In this document: in pieces, positions 21,292 through 32,311 of the stretch
Numbering within the stretch: the first letter of the stretch is position 1
Layout of the letters: each line of letters starts with the position of its first letter
Position numbers and translations under genes: made by a program
Assembly: GCA_022376925.1 (NCBI GenBank)
Contig: JAIOJX010000004.1
Coordinates: 121,979,123-122,043,122, forward strand
Direction of reading: 5' to 3'
DNA from: Tragulus kanchil
Lineage: Eukaryota > Chordata > Mammalia > Artiodactyla > Tragulidae
Length of the DNA stretch: 64,000 nt
Notes under the pieces: model-generated
The model's database searches: none
Seen by the model: the letters and a program-made list of their open reading frames with translations, nothing else
Told to the model about the DNA's origin: nothing

Positions 21292-23530
21292 CCAGAAATA
21301 ATTCCTCACTAACTATGCCAAGAACAGAAATAAAGTAGTCCAAAATGAGGTTCTACATATAACCAAGAACACATTATGATTTCAATGCTGACTTCATTTA
21401 AAAAATTATTCTTCTCTCAAATGGGATTAAGCAGATTGTGGAGAAAGATATTTAACTGGCTGACTAAGACTATCAACTCATGTAAGGATTTTTAAATGAA
21501 TAACAGAGCCATAAAATACATGGAATATATTTTTTTTCTTTTTTTCATGGAATATATTTTTAATTTCCAAGAAACAGATCATTTTAACTCTGTTATCATG
21601 CTTACAGTAATAACACTGAAATTAAAGAATTTCCTTTCCTACATTCTCCAAACTATTTTGTAACTTTGGTCCAAAAGCAAAGTTCAATATTGGGGAAATT
21701 TTTTTCAAAATAAAATGAGTAAATTTTATGCAACTGATGAAATGCACTTTGAAAGAGATTTTAAATAGAGAATCTGGGGTAAAAAAGAGAAAAAACTCCT
21801 TTGTACCTAAAATCTTGGCTTGAATTTTCTAAAAAACAGAAAAAATTTACATGCATATAATACGTAAACTATGAAAATCAAAAAGATCTAGATGCACCAA
21901 ACGATTTGATTTGACAATTTTCTTGCTTAATACTTACATTCACTTATACTCAAGCCACCCTATATGAAGGAAAGTGGGCAGCAATGAAAACAAGGAAATA
22001 CAGGATTGAAGAATCTACTTCGTCTACAGGTTGGTAAGAAAAAAACACAACATAAATCTAAAATGGAAATCTGTCAGTCAATTTTATTCCTTGATACAAC
22101 CATTATTCACTGATTATCTTTTGTAACATGTGGAGGAAAATTCCTATCCTTAAGGAATTAGCAATTCAAAAGGATACATGGATATTTACATGATGAACTA
22201 TAATATATGGTGAAATGAAATAAATGTCATGCTAGTAATACAAAGCCCTACAGACATTCAGAAAAGAGCAAATTAGAAGAACTGGAAAAGAAGCATTCGC
22301 AGTGCCCCAGGGCCTATGGGGACACATTGCCTTTACTGACGCTACACGTAGGGAACATTGTTAAAGTTGGAGCTTAATGCATAGATAGGATACTAGTCAG
22401 TATAGATCACCAGAAATAATTCCTCACTAACTATGCCAAGAACAGAAATAAAGTAGTCCAAAATGAGGTTCTACATATAACCAAGAACACATTATGATTT
22501 CAATGCTGACTTCATTTAAAAAATTATTCTTCTCTCAAATGGGATTAAGCAGATTGTGGAGAAAGATATTTAACTGGCTGACTAAGACTATCAACTCATG
22601 TAAGGATTTTTAAATGAATAACAGAGCCATAAAATACATGGAATATATTTTTTTTCTTTTTTTCATGGAATATTTTTTTAAATTTTCCCAAGAAACAGAT
22701 CATTTTAACTCTGTTATCATGCTTACAGTCATAACACTGAAATTAAAGAATTTCCTTTCCTACATTCTCCAAACTATTTTGTAACTTTGGTCCAAAAGCA
22801 AAGTTCAATATTGGGGAAATTTTTTTCAAAATAAAATGAGTAAATTTTATGCAACTGATGAAATGCACTTTGAAAGAGATTTTAAATAGAGAATCTGGGG
22901 TAAAAAAGAGAAAAAACTCCTTTGTACCTAAAATCTTGGCTTGAATTTTCTAAAAACAAAAAAAATTTACATGCATATAATACGTAAACTATGAAAATCA
23001 AAAAGATCTAGATGCACCAAACGATTTGATTTGACAATTTTCTTGCTTAATACTTACATTCACTTATACTCAAGCCACCCTATATGAAGGAAAGTGGGCA
23101 GCAATGAAAACAAGGAAATACAGGATTGAAGAATCTACTTCGTCTACAGGTTGGTAAGAAAAAAACACAACATAAATCTAAAATGGAAATCTGTCAGTCA
23201 ATTTTATTCCTTGATACAACCATTATTCACTGATTATCTTTTGTAACATGTGGAGGAAAATTCCTATCCTTAAGGAATTAGCAATTCAAAAGGATACATG
23301 GATATTTACATGATGAACTATAATATATGGTGAAATGAAATAAATGTCATGCTAGTAATACAAAGCCCTACAGACATTCAGAAAAGAGCAAATTAGAAGA
23401 ACTGGAAAAGAAGCATTCGCAGTGCCCCAGGGCCTATGGGGACACATTGCCTTTACTGACGCTACACGTAGGGAACATTGTTAAAGTTGGAGCTTAATGC
23501 ATAGATAGGATACTAGTCAGTATAGATCAC
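21292..23530. repeat. Direct duplication 9 (shift 1119 bp)
   Basis: 21292-22411 recurs at 22411-23530 with one shared base at the join. Differences are homopolymer changes (for example around 21550 versus 22670 and 21836 versus 22955). 20184-20584, 21292-21692 and 22411-22811 form a three-copy block with duplication 8. Confidence 0.95.
21693..22410. other. Unique AT-rich non-coding DNA
   Basis: No gene or young element recognised. The block is repeated at about 22812-23530, and its last 180 bp a third time at 24444-24627. Confidence 0.55.
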
Positions 23531-24170
23531 TGCAAAGGCACCCAAATAAACGGAAAAAGTTTAGACAAGTGTAAGGTAGTGTGGGATTGCTAAGGATTCA
23601 TTAAGGGAAATGACAGTTCACATTGCATGGGTTTTTACTGATAGAATCAATAAGGAGAAACTCTTTGGGAAATAATGCTGGAAATTTCAGGCCCATTGAG
23701 GAATTATCCTAAAGTAAGGCTTCAGAGTTCACATTTTTTTACACCCAGAGAGGTAGTGATAGTTTTTAAAGTAAAAATTTTATTAAAAAAAAAAAAATAG
23801 GCTGCAGTGACTGAAGACTGGAGGTCAAATGAGGAATTACCCTGAAGTAAAGCTTCAGAGTTCACATTTGATTACATACAGGGAGGTAGTAACAGTTTTT
23901 AAAGTAAAAATTTTATTTTTTTACAAAAAGAGGCTACAATGACTGAAGACTGGATCATGGAGCTCTGAAGAGACCAAATGAAACATAGTAAGTACTCAAC
24001 CTCAGGTGGTAACACCCACAGCATAAGAAAAGAGGTAACAAAGTAATCATAACTTGGTAGCATTCTTGACCTAAGTTTAAGGAGACAACACAAAAAGAAG
24101 AGTCTAATGAGTTTATTTCAACAAATTCTATTAAGAACTTTCTAAAATTTGGTTATTAAAAGCCACACCT
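23531..24170. other. Non-coding DNA with a short internal repeat
   Basis: GAGGAATTATCCTAAAGTAA with following text near 23698 and GAGGAATTACCCTGAAGTAA near 23831 show an old local duplication of about 130 bp, diverged and therefore much older than the 1.1 kb copies. No gene. It is copied at about 24628-25267. Confidence 0.6.
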
Positions 24171-24443
24171 GGGCTTCCCCTGGTGGTCCAGTGGGTAAGG
24201 ACACCGCCTTGCAGTGCAAGGGGCGCCGGTTCGAGCCCTGGCCTGGGAAGATCCCATGTGCCACGGAGCGGCTGGTCTGATGTGTCCAACTACCGAGCCG
24301 GAGCTCTGGGCGCATGCGCCCAGAGCCGGTGATCGACGACAGACGCCACCGCGATGGGAGGCCCACAGGAGCCAAAGAATGAAGACTAATGACAATAGAG
24401 AAATGAAGGACCAGTGGAAGTGGCCCGCCACTCCCTCCCTCCC
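24171..24443 (+). mobile_element. Bov-tA type SINE, copy with damaged body
   Basis: Head GGGCTTCCCCTGGTGGTCCA, B-box GGTTCGAGCCC, then the body. It ends in the C-rich tail at the junction of duplication 10. It is the same insertion as 25268-25604, with small deletions near the junction. Confidence 0.9.
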
Positions 24444-25267
24444 TCATGCGAGTAATACAAAGCCCTACAGACATTCAGAAAAGAGCAAATTAGAAGAACT
24501 GGAAAAGAAGCATTCGCAGTGCCCCAGGGCCTATGGGGACACATTGCCTTTACTGACGCTACACGTAGGGAACATTGTTAAAGTTGGAGCTTAATGCATA
24601 GATAGGATACTAGTCAGTATAGATCACTGCAAAGGCACCCAAATAAACGGAAAAAGTTTAGACAAGTGTAAGGTAGTGTGGGATTGCTAAGGATTCATTA
24701 AGGGAAATGACAGTTCACATTGCATGGGTTTTTACTGATAGAATCAATAAGGAGAAACTCTTTGGGAAATAATGCTGGAAATTTCAGGCCCATTGAGGAA
24801 TTATCCTAAAGTAAGGCTTCAGAGTTCACATTTTTTTACACCCAGAGAGGTAGTGATAGTTTTTAAAGTAAAAATTTTATTAAAAAAAAAAAAATAGGCT
24901 GCAGTGACTGAAGACTGGAGGTCAAATGAGGAATTACCCTGAAGTAAAGCTTCAGAGTTCACATTTGATTACATACAGGGAGGTAGTAACAGTTTTTAAA
25001 GTAAAAATTTTATTTTTTTACAAAAAGAGGCTACAATGACTGAAGACTGGATCATGGAGCTCTGAAGAGACCAAATGAAACATAGTAAGTACTCAACCTC
25101 AGGTGGTAACACCCACAGCATAAGAAAAGAGGTAACAAAGTAATCATAACTTGGTAGCATTCTTGACCTAAGTTTAAGGAGACAACACAAAAAGAAGAGT
25201 CTAATGAGTTTATTTCAACAAATTCTATTAAGAACTTTCTAAAATTTGGTTATTAAAAGCCACACCT

Positions 25268-25604
25268 GGGCTTCCCCTGGTGGTCCAGTGGGTAAGGACA
25301 CCGCCTTGCAGTGCAAGGGGCGCCGGTTCGAGCCCTGGCCTGGGAAGATCCCATGTGCCACGGAGCGGCTGGTCTGATGTGTCCAACTACCGAGCCGGAG
25401 CTCTGGAGCGCATGCGCCCAGAGCCGGTGATCTGCGACGACAGACGCCACCGCGATGGGAGGCCCACAGGAGCCAAAGAATGAAGACTAATGACAATAGA
25501 GAAATGAAGGACCAGTGGAAGTGGCCCGCCCACTCCCCTCCCTCCCCAACCCAACCCCCGCCCAAAGTAAATAAATAAATAAATCTTTATAAAAAAAATT
25601 AAAT
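25268..25604 (+). mobile_element. Bov-tA type SINE, complete with C-rich linker
   Basis: Full element with tRNA-like head, body hairpin at 25401-25423, AAATGAAGGACCAGTGGAAG, a C-rich stretch (25527-25563) and an AAATAAATAAATAAAT tail. The 13 bp target duplication AAAAGCCACACCT is at 25255-25267 and 25605-25617. Frames on both strands here are repeat shadows. Confidence 0.95.
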
Positions 25605-25617
25605 AAAAGCCACACCT

Positions 25618-26156
25618 AGCATGAGCCTCTGAGGAGCCTCTAGTGACAAAATAATTATTATAGTACAAGGTGGTAAGTCCATTGATAGCAAGTAATGCTT
25701 GAGTATTAGAGAAATTTTAAAAAACCAGGTATAGGCAATATTGAAATATTTCCCTGAAGGGAATAATAATTAAGCCAAGTCATAAAGATTTAAGAGGAAT
25801 CAGGCCTTCATAAATAATAAGCAAAAAGGGCACATAATGTAAGGTAGAAGGAAAGGCAGGAATTATTCATAATCTAGAAACAGTTCAGAGCTGCATGGAG
25901 TTGCAATTTCTCCACATCTCTAACATTGTTATTTTCTGTTTTACAACAGCCATGCTAAAGAGTGTAAAGAGATATGCCCTTGTGGTTGCAAATGTATTTT
26001 CAAGCCTGCGTGAAATGGGTGCTCTTCTGAAGAGAAAATACCATGTATAATAATTGACACCAGAAGACAGGGTAAATCTAAATAGACAAATTGCCAATGG
26101 AAAAGTGAAAAAAGACTTCAAAGAGCTAACTTCGACATGGTTTCATTGGAGTAGAT
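25618..26156. other. Unique non-coding DNA
   Basis: Between the SINE and the BovB start. No gene recognised; the 78-codon minus-strand frame, repeated at 26915-27151, has no recognisable domain. Copied at about 26648-27186. Confidence 0.55.
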
Positions 26157-26230
26157 GATGCAGACAAATAAAGGAAAACAACAGAATGGGAAGGACTAGA
26201 GATCTCTTCAAGGAAATTAGAGATAACAAA
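26157..26230 (+). mobile_element. BovB start, extra copy
   Basis: GCAGACAAATAAAGGAAAAC through AGATAACAAA repeats the first part of the BovB at 27187 and is cut by the duplication 11 junction. Confidence 0.75.
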
Positions 26231-26310
26231 TTTTTAAGAATTTCAAAATTTGGTTATAAAAGCAACTTTCACATGTAGGAATTCAATTTGGTTATTAAAA
26301 GCCCACTGGG

Positions 26311-26634
26311 CCCCCCAGTGGGTAAGGACACCGCCTTGCAGTGCAAGGGGCGCCGGTTCGAGCCCTGGCCTGGGAAGATCCCATGTGCCACGGAGCGGCT
26401 GGTCTGATGTGTCCAACTACCGAGCCGGAGCTCTGGAGCGCATGCGCCCAGAGCCGGTGATCTGCGACGACAGACGCCACCGCGATGGGAGGCCCACAGG
26501 AGCCAAAGAATGAAGACTAATGACAATAGAGAAATGAAGGACCAGTGGAAGTGGCCCGCCCCCTCCCCTCCCTCCCCAACCCAACCCCCGCCCAAAGTAA
26601 ATAAATAAATAAATCTTTATAAAAAAAATTAAAT
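26311..26634 (+). mobile_element. Bov-tA type SINE, third copy lacking its head
   Basis: Copy of 25268-25604 whose first bases were replaced by junction filler (CCCACTGGGCCCCCCAGTGG). Right-side AAAAGCCACACCT is kept at 26635-26647. Confidence 0.9.
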
Positions 26635-27186
26635 AAAAGCCACACCTAGCATGAGCCTCTGAGGAGCCTCTAGTGACAAAATAATTATTATAGTACAAGG
26701 TGGTAAGTCCATTGATAGCAAGTAATGCTTGAGTATTAGAGAAATTTTAAAAAACCAGGTATAGGCAATATTGAAATATTTCCCTGAAGGGAATAATAAT
26801 TAAGCCAAGTCATAAAGATTTAAGAGGAATCAGGCCTTCATAAATAATAAGCAAAAAGGGCACATAATGTAAGGTAGAAGGAAAGGCAGGAATTATTCAT
26901 AATCTAGAAACAGTTCAGAGCTGCATGGAGTTGCAATTTCTCCACATCTCTAACATTGTTATTTTCTGTTTTACAACAGCCATGCTAAAGAGTGTAAAGA
27001 GATATGCCCTTGTGGTTGCAAATGTATTTTCAAGCCTGCGTGAAATGGGTGCTCTTCTGAAGAGAAAATACCATGTATAATAATTGACACCAGAAGACAG
27101 GGTAAATCTAAATAGACAAATTGCCAATGGAAAAGTGAAAAAAGACTTCAAAGAGCTAACTTCGACATGGTTTCATTGGAGTAGAT

Positions 27187-28384
27187 GATGCAGACAAATA
27201 AAGGAAAACAACAGAATGGGAAGGACTAGAGATCTCTTCAAGGAAATTAGAGATAACAAAGGAACATTTCATGCAAATATGTGAATAAAGGACAAAAATG
27301 GTATCAGCCCAGAAGATATTAAGGAGTGACAAGAATACATAGAGAACTGTACAAAAAAAGTCTTAATGACCCAGATAACCATGATAGTGTAGTCACCCAC
27401 CTAAAGCCAGACATCCTGGAGTATGAAGTCCAGTGGGCCTTAGGAAGCATCACTATGAACAAAGCTAATGGAGATGATGGAGTTCCACCTGAGCTATTTC
27501 AAATCCTGAAGGATGATGTTGTTAATGTGCTGCATTCAATATGGTAGCACATTTGGAAAAGTCAGCAGAGGCCACAGGACTGGAAAAGGTCAGTTTTTAT
27601 TCTAGTCTCAAAGAAGGGTAATGTCAAAGAATTTTCAAACTACCACATAACTGTGCTTATTTCACATGATAGAAAGGTAATGCCAAGGTCCTTCACAGTA
27701 GGCTTCAACAGTACATGAACTGAGAATTTCCAGACACGCAAGCTGGATTTAGAAAAGGTAGAGGAACCAGAGATCAAATTACCAACATCCCTTTGGATTA
27801 TAAAAAAAGCATGGAAATTCAAGAAAAACTTCTATTTCTGTGTCATTGACTACGCTAAAACTTTGACTGTGTAGATCACAACAAACCGGGGAAAACTCTG
27901 AAAGAACTGGGAATGCCAGACCACGTTACCTGCCTCCTGAGAAACCTATATGCAGGGCAAGAAGGAACAAGCAGAAGCAGACATGGGATAAGAAACCAAT
28001 TCAAAATTGGGAAAGGAGTACGTCAAGGCTGTATACTGTCACCCTGTTTATTTAACTTGAATGCAGAGTACATCAAATGAAACACTGGGCTGGATGAAGC
28101 TCAAGCTGGAATCAAGATTGCCCAGAGGAATATCAATAACCTCAGATATGCAGATGACACCAACTTAATGGCAGAAAGCAAAGAGGAACTAAAGAACTTC
28201 TTGATGTGGGTGAGAGAGCAGAGTGAAAAAGTTGGCTTAAAATTCACTGTTGATAAAACTGACATCATGGCATCCAGTCCCAACACTTCATGGCAAATAG
28301 ATGAGGAAAATATAAAACCAGTGACAGACTTTATTTTCTTGGGCTCCAGAATCACTGGGGACTGTGACTGGCCATGATGTTAAA
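27187..28384 (+). mobile_element. BovB LINE, reverse transcriptase region (first copy)
   Basis: Follows the BovB order from the linker upstream of the reverse transcriptase (GGAAAACAACAGAATGGGAA, GACATCCTGGAGTATGAAGT) through the palm region, with YADD encoded at 27427-28384 (28147-28158). The endonuclease domain is absent, so the element is 5'-truncated. It ends at the duplication 12 junction within the text after the catalytic motif. Confidence 0.9.
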
Positions 28385-29533
28385 CCAAGGAAATAGAAGA
28401 TAACAAAGGAACATTTCATGCAAATATGTGAATAAAGGACAAAAATGGTATCAGCCCAGAAGATATTAAGGAGTGACAAGAATACATAGAGAACTGTACA
28501 AAAAAAGTCTTAATGACCCAGATAACCATGATAGTGTAGTCACCCACCTAAAGCCAGACATCCTGGAGTATGAAGTCCAGTGGGCCTTAGGAAGCATCAC
28601 TATGAACAAAGCTAATGGAGATGATGGAGTTCCACCTGAGCTATTTCAAATCCTGAAGGATGATGTTGTTAATGTGCTGCATTCAATATGGTAGCACATT
28701 TGGAAAAGTCAGCAGAGGCCACAGGACTGGAAAAGGTCAGTTTTTATTCTAGTCTCAAAGAAGGGTAATGTCAAAGAATTTTCAAACTACCACATAACTG
28801 TGCTTATTTCACATGATAGAAAGGTAATGCCAAGGTCCTTCACAGTAGGCTTCAACAGTACATGAACTGAGAATTTCCAGACACGCAAGCTGGATTTAGA
28901 AAAGGTAGAGGAACCAGAGATCAAATTACCAACATCCCTTTGGATTATAAAAAAAGCATGGAAATTCAAGAAAAACTTCTATTTCTGTGTCATTGACTAC
29001 GCTAAAACTTTGACTGTGTAGATCACAACAAACCGGGGAAAACTCTGAAAGAACTGGGAATGCCAGACCACGTTACCTGCCTCCTGAGAAACCTATATGC
29101 AGGGCAAGAAGGAACAAGCAGAAGCAGACATGGGATAAGAAACCAATTCAAAATTGGGAAAGGAGTACGTCAAGGCTGTATACTGTCACCCTGTTTATTT
29201 AACTTGAATGCAGAGTACATCAAATGAAACACTGGGCTGGATGAAGCTCAAGCTGGAATCAAGATTGCCCAGAGGAATATCAATAACCTCAGATATGCAG
29301 ATGACACCAACTTAATGGCAGAAAGCAAAGAGGAACTAAAGAACTTCTTGATGTGGGTGAGAGAGCAGAGTGAAAAAGTTGGCTTAAAATTCACTGTTGA
29401 TAAAACTGACATCATGGCATCCAGTCCCAACACTTCATGGCAAATAGATGAGGAAAATATAAAACCAGTGACAGACTTTATTTTCTTGGGCTCCAGAATC
29501 ACTGGGGACTGTGACTGCAGCCATGATGTTAAA
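27252..29533. repeat. Direct duplication 12 (shift 1147-1149 bp)
   Basis: 27252-28384 recurs at 28399-29533. The 14 bp filler CCAAGGAAATAGAA resembles the natural left flank CAAGGAAATTAGA. The first copy lost a CA (GACTGG versus GACTGCAG) about 15 bp from its end. Overlaps duplication 11 by 9 bp. Confidence 0.95.
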
Positions 29534-30016
29534 AGACGGTTGCTTCTCGGAAGAAAAGCTATGACAAACCTAGACAGTATATTAAAAAGCCAAGACATTA
29601 CTTTACTGACAAACATCCATATAGTCAAAGCTATCGTTTTCCCAATAGTCATGTTTGGACATGAGAGTTGGACCCTACAGAAGGTTGAACACAAAAGAAA
29701 TGGTGCTTTTTTATGGTGCTGGAGAAAACTCTTTGAGAGTCCTTAGACAGCAGGTAGCTCAAAAGAGTCAATCCTGAAGGAATTCAACCCTGAGTATTTA
29801 TTGGAAGGACTGATGCCAAAGCTCCAATACTTTGGCCAACTGATGAGAAGAGCTGACTCATTGGAAAAGCCCCTGATGCTGGGAAAGATCGAAGATGGTA
29901 TCACAAACTCAATGGGCATGAGTTTGACCAGGCCCTGGGAGATGGTGAAGGACAGGGAAGCCTGCTGTGCTGTAGTTCATGGAGTCACAAAGAGCTGGAT
30001 ACAACTGAGTGACTGA
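28399..30016 (+). mobile_element. BovB LINE, reverse transcriptase region to 3' end
   Basis: Second copy of the same element, continuing past the duplication through the C-terminal region (GCTATGACAAACCTAGACAG, CCAATAGTCATGTTTGGACA, GTGCTGGAGAAAAC) to the 3' end GAGTGACTGAACAACAATAA. Undoing the duplication leaves one 5'-truncated BovB of about 1.7 kb (27187 to 30016 minus one unit). A polyadenylate tail is absent, as usual for BovB, which ends in a short ACA-rich repeat. Confidence 0.9.
28473..29746 (+). pseudogene. BovB reverse transcriptase, decayed
   Basis: Open pieces at 28473-28694 (reverse transcriptase N-terminal text, including LGSITMNKA and PELFQILKDD) and 29315-29746 (143 codons, C-terminal to the catalytic site). 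Between them lies NLRYADDTNLM, with the YADD motif at 29294-29305. Breaks: a stop where the family has CQQIW (SIW then TAG at 28692), and a frame loss near 29004-29021 before a TAG. The enzyme would copy its own RNA at the target; this copy cannot make it. Confidence 0.85.
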
Positions 30017-30198
30017 ACAACAATAACCACAAAAACAATAAAACCTCTCAAAAGCGAATAAATCCAAAGTCACGTACACTTTTCTAGAGCACAAGAAAAA
30101 CATATTAGAAGGTGAATAATAACTTTGATATCAAAACTCAAAAGATGCACACAAATGCACAAAGCTAGTCTCATATAACTATTGATGAAAAATAAATT
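30017..30198. other. Short non-coding spacer
   Basis: AT-rich single-copy DNA between BovB and the double SINE. Confidence 0.6.
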
Positions 30199-30214
30199 AA
30201 GAATAGGAAACAGA

Positions 30215-30490
30215 GGACTTCCCTGGTGGTCCAGTGGGTAAAGAGTCTGCCTTGCAGTGCAAGAGATGCTAGTTTGATCCCTGACCTGGGATGATCCCAT
30301 GTGCCCTGGAGCAGCTGGACCAATGTGAAAATTACCAAGCAGGAATTCTGGAGTGCATGCGCCCAGAGCCAGTGCTCTGCAGCAAGAGAGGCCGCTGCAA
30401 TGGGAGGCCCACACAAGTCAAAGAATAAAGATAGATTAAAATAAATAAATGAAAAATCAATAAAAGAGGTCAAAATTTAAAAATATAATA
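30215..30490 (+). mobile_element. Bov-tA type SINE, older copy
   Basis: Head GGACTTCCCTGGTGGTCCAG, body with a diverged hairpin (TTCTGGAGTGCATGCGCCCA) and tail AAATAAATGAAAAATCAATA. Target duplication AAGAATAGGAAACAG at about 30199-30213 and 30491-30505. It differs at many positions from the young copies. The minus-strand frames of about 100 codons are shadows. Confidence 0.9.
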
Positions 30491-30505
30491 AAAGAATAGG
30501 AAACA

Positions 30506-30763
30506 GGGCTTCTCTGGTGGTCCAGTAGATGGAGAGTTCACCTTGCAATGTTCGATCTCTGGTCTGGGAGGATCCCACGTAAGTTGAAATGGCTGGACTG
30601 GTGTGTCCAGTTAAAAGCTAGTGCTCTGGAGTGCATGCACCCAGAGCTCATGCTCTGCGGTGAGAAAGGCCACTGCAGTGGGAGGCCCACATGGGCCAAG
30701 GAATAAAGCTGGATGAAAATGAGCAAAAAACCAATAAAAGAGGCCAGAATTCAAAAAAAAAAA
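30506..30763 (+). mobile_element. Bov-tA type SINE inserted at the same target site
   Basis: A second, more diverged SINE (GGCTTCTCTGGTGGTCCAGT) starts immediately after the right target duplication of the first. A third copy of the target, AAGAATAGAAAACA, follows its A tail at about 30762. So two independent SINEs used one site. Confidence 0.85.
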
Positions 30764-30859
30764 AGAATAGAAAACAAAACTCTGCATCATATTAAATCAA
30801 ACTACAACTAAGTAGAATGTAAAGATGTTTTAATATTACATATCAGGAAAATTATATAT

Positions 30860-32311
30860 TTACCATGATAGATCCTGGAAAAGCATTTGATATATTCAAT
30901 ATCATTAAATTTTTAACATATCAATAAAATACAAATGTAAAAGATGTTATATCTCAGCGTCAAAACCAGTACTTTATCTGATGAAGAAATAGTGTGTGCT
31001 TTCCCACAAAAGATAGAGAAGTAAGAATGATATCCACTCCCACCACTGCTCCACAAAATTAAAAAGAAAAACTTCAAGTTTAAAAAAAGGAAGTCAGAAA
31101 CAACTAAAAAGACTTCTATTGTGGATACTGGATAACTTGAAAACTTGAGAGATTCAGGTTTGAAAAACTGAAACTACCACTGCTGAAAAACTAGCACAGA
31201 TATTGTGGGAAATTGGTAAGTCTGTATGCTGCAAAATTAATGTAGCATTTATATGGAGAGAGAAAAATGTAAGCCTATGGCATATTTATAATAGCAACAG
31301 AAAATAGCTTTAAGAAATTAAGGAATATACATATACTTGCAAAGATACAATTAAAATTCTTTGAAAACACAGGAGTCCAGAACAAGCATATATAATGTCA
31401 AATTCTGCTCATTGATAAGTCTAATGCAATTCAAGTAAAAGCATCAATAGTTTTCTTTTTTTTAAGCAGGTTGGGGAATCAATAAGTTAATTTTAAAGTT
31501 AATATATATTTTTAAAAAACAATATCTAGAAAAATCAAGGCATAAACTATATCAGATACTAAGACAAAAAACATAAATTATTAAAATGGCATGATCATAG
31601 ACACTTGAATAGCCAACATATAAATGACACAGTACAAAGTTCAGATTTACATCCATTGTTTTTCATAAGCTTCTTAGTTTTCTCTATTAATTAATATGTT
31701 ATTTCTTCACAGAGTTTGGGTATTACCACAAATAGTTACTCTCAAAAATTGTGGATAGGAGTATAAACTTGTACATCTATAGGCAATATGTATTATATTA
31801 TAATGCATATATATTTTAAACCAGAGATTTTTCTTATAAGAGCTTCTCATGGGTATGCACACATAGAAAGACAAATAATATGCAGATTACTTCCTGCTGT
31901 ATGTTTTGTGACAGAAAAAGTTTAGAAATAGTCTTAGTGAACAAAAATAAGGAACTGGTCAAATAAATTATATTTTTATGCAATGGAATAATATATAATC
32001 TATAAGAATGAATAAAGATACTTTTATACGGAAAGCTCTCTTAGATTTTTTAAGCTTAAAAAGAGTATAGAAAAAAAAGAGTATAGAATCCTACCAATTT
32101 TACTTTAAAATGAGGTAAAAAATTATTTGTATATGTTATATGATATACACAAAATACATTTCAAAGGAAATACAGTGCTTGCCTATGGGAAGAGGAATGG
32201 TTGAGGTTAAGGAGGAATAGGTAAATGTTTTCTGAACTTTGTCTTCTAAACTTTGAATCCTGTAAATACATATCACATAATTGGAAAAAATAAATAATTT
32301 TGCTATAGAGA
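30860..32311 (+). mobile_element. Old L1M LINE, ORF2 remnants and 3' end (first copy)
   Basis: GGAAAAGCATTTGATATATT and CCACTCCCACCACTGCT are decayed reverse transcriptase text. Later GTGGATAGGAGTATAAACTT, GGAACTGGTCAAATAAATTA and GCAATGGAATAATATATAAT are ORF2 C-terminal and 3'UTR text of old L1s. It ends in GGAAAAAATAAATAATTT. No frame is kept. Confidence 0.7.

Larger units (their letters stand above)
19506..21692. repeat. Direct duplication 8 (shift 1108-1109 bp)
   Basis: 19506-20584 recurs at 20615-21692. The intervening 30 bp (20585-20614) looks like a damaged version of what follows 21692 (AAATTTTTCAAAAAATTTAAATGAAG against AAATTTTTTTCAAAATAAAATGAG). It overlaps duplication 7, so 19506-19877 exists three times. 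Confidence 0.95.
23347..25545. repeat. Direct duplication 10 (shift 1097-1101 bp)
   Basis: 23347-24443 recurs at 24444-25545. Both copies begin with TCATGC, so the join shows about 6 bp of microhomology. The end of the first copy carries several small deletions in the SINE body (CTCTGGGCGC versus CTCTGGAGCGC; GATCGACGAC versus GATCTGCGACGAC), all within 150 bp of the junction. Confidence 0.95.
25285..27260. repeat. Direct duplication 11 (shift 1030 bp)
   Basis: 25285-26230 recurs at 26315-27260. The 84 bp between the copies (26231-26314) holds two damaged versions of AAAATTTGGTTATTAAAAGC, the sequence just left of the SINE. So the filler consists of failed copies of the target. It overlaps duplication 10, giving three copies of most of the SINE. 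Confidence 0.95.

Noticed and set aside
29315..29746. 143-codon plus-strand frame as a host protein
   Set aside because: It is the C-terminal region of BovB reverse transcriptase, directly downstream of the YADD motif.
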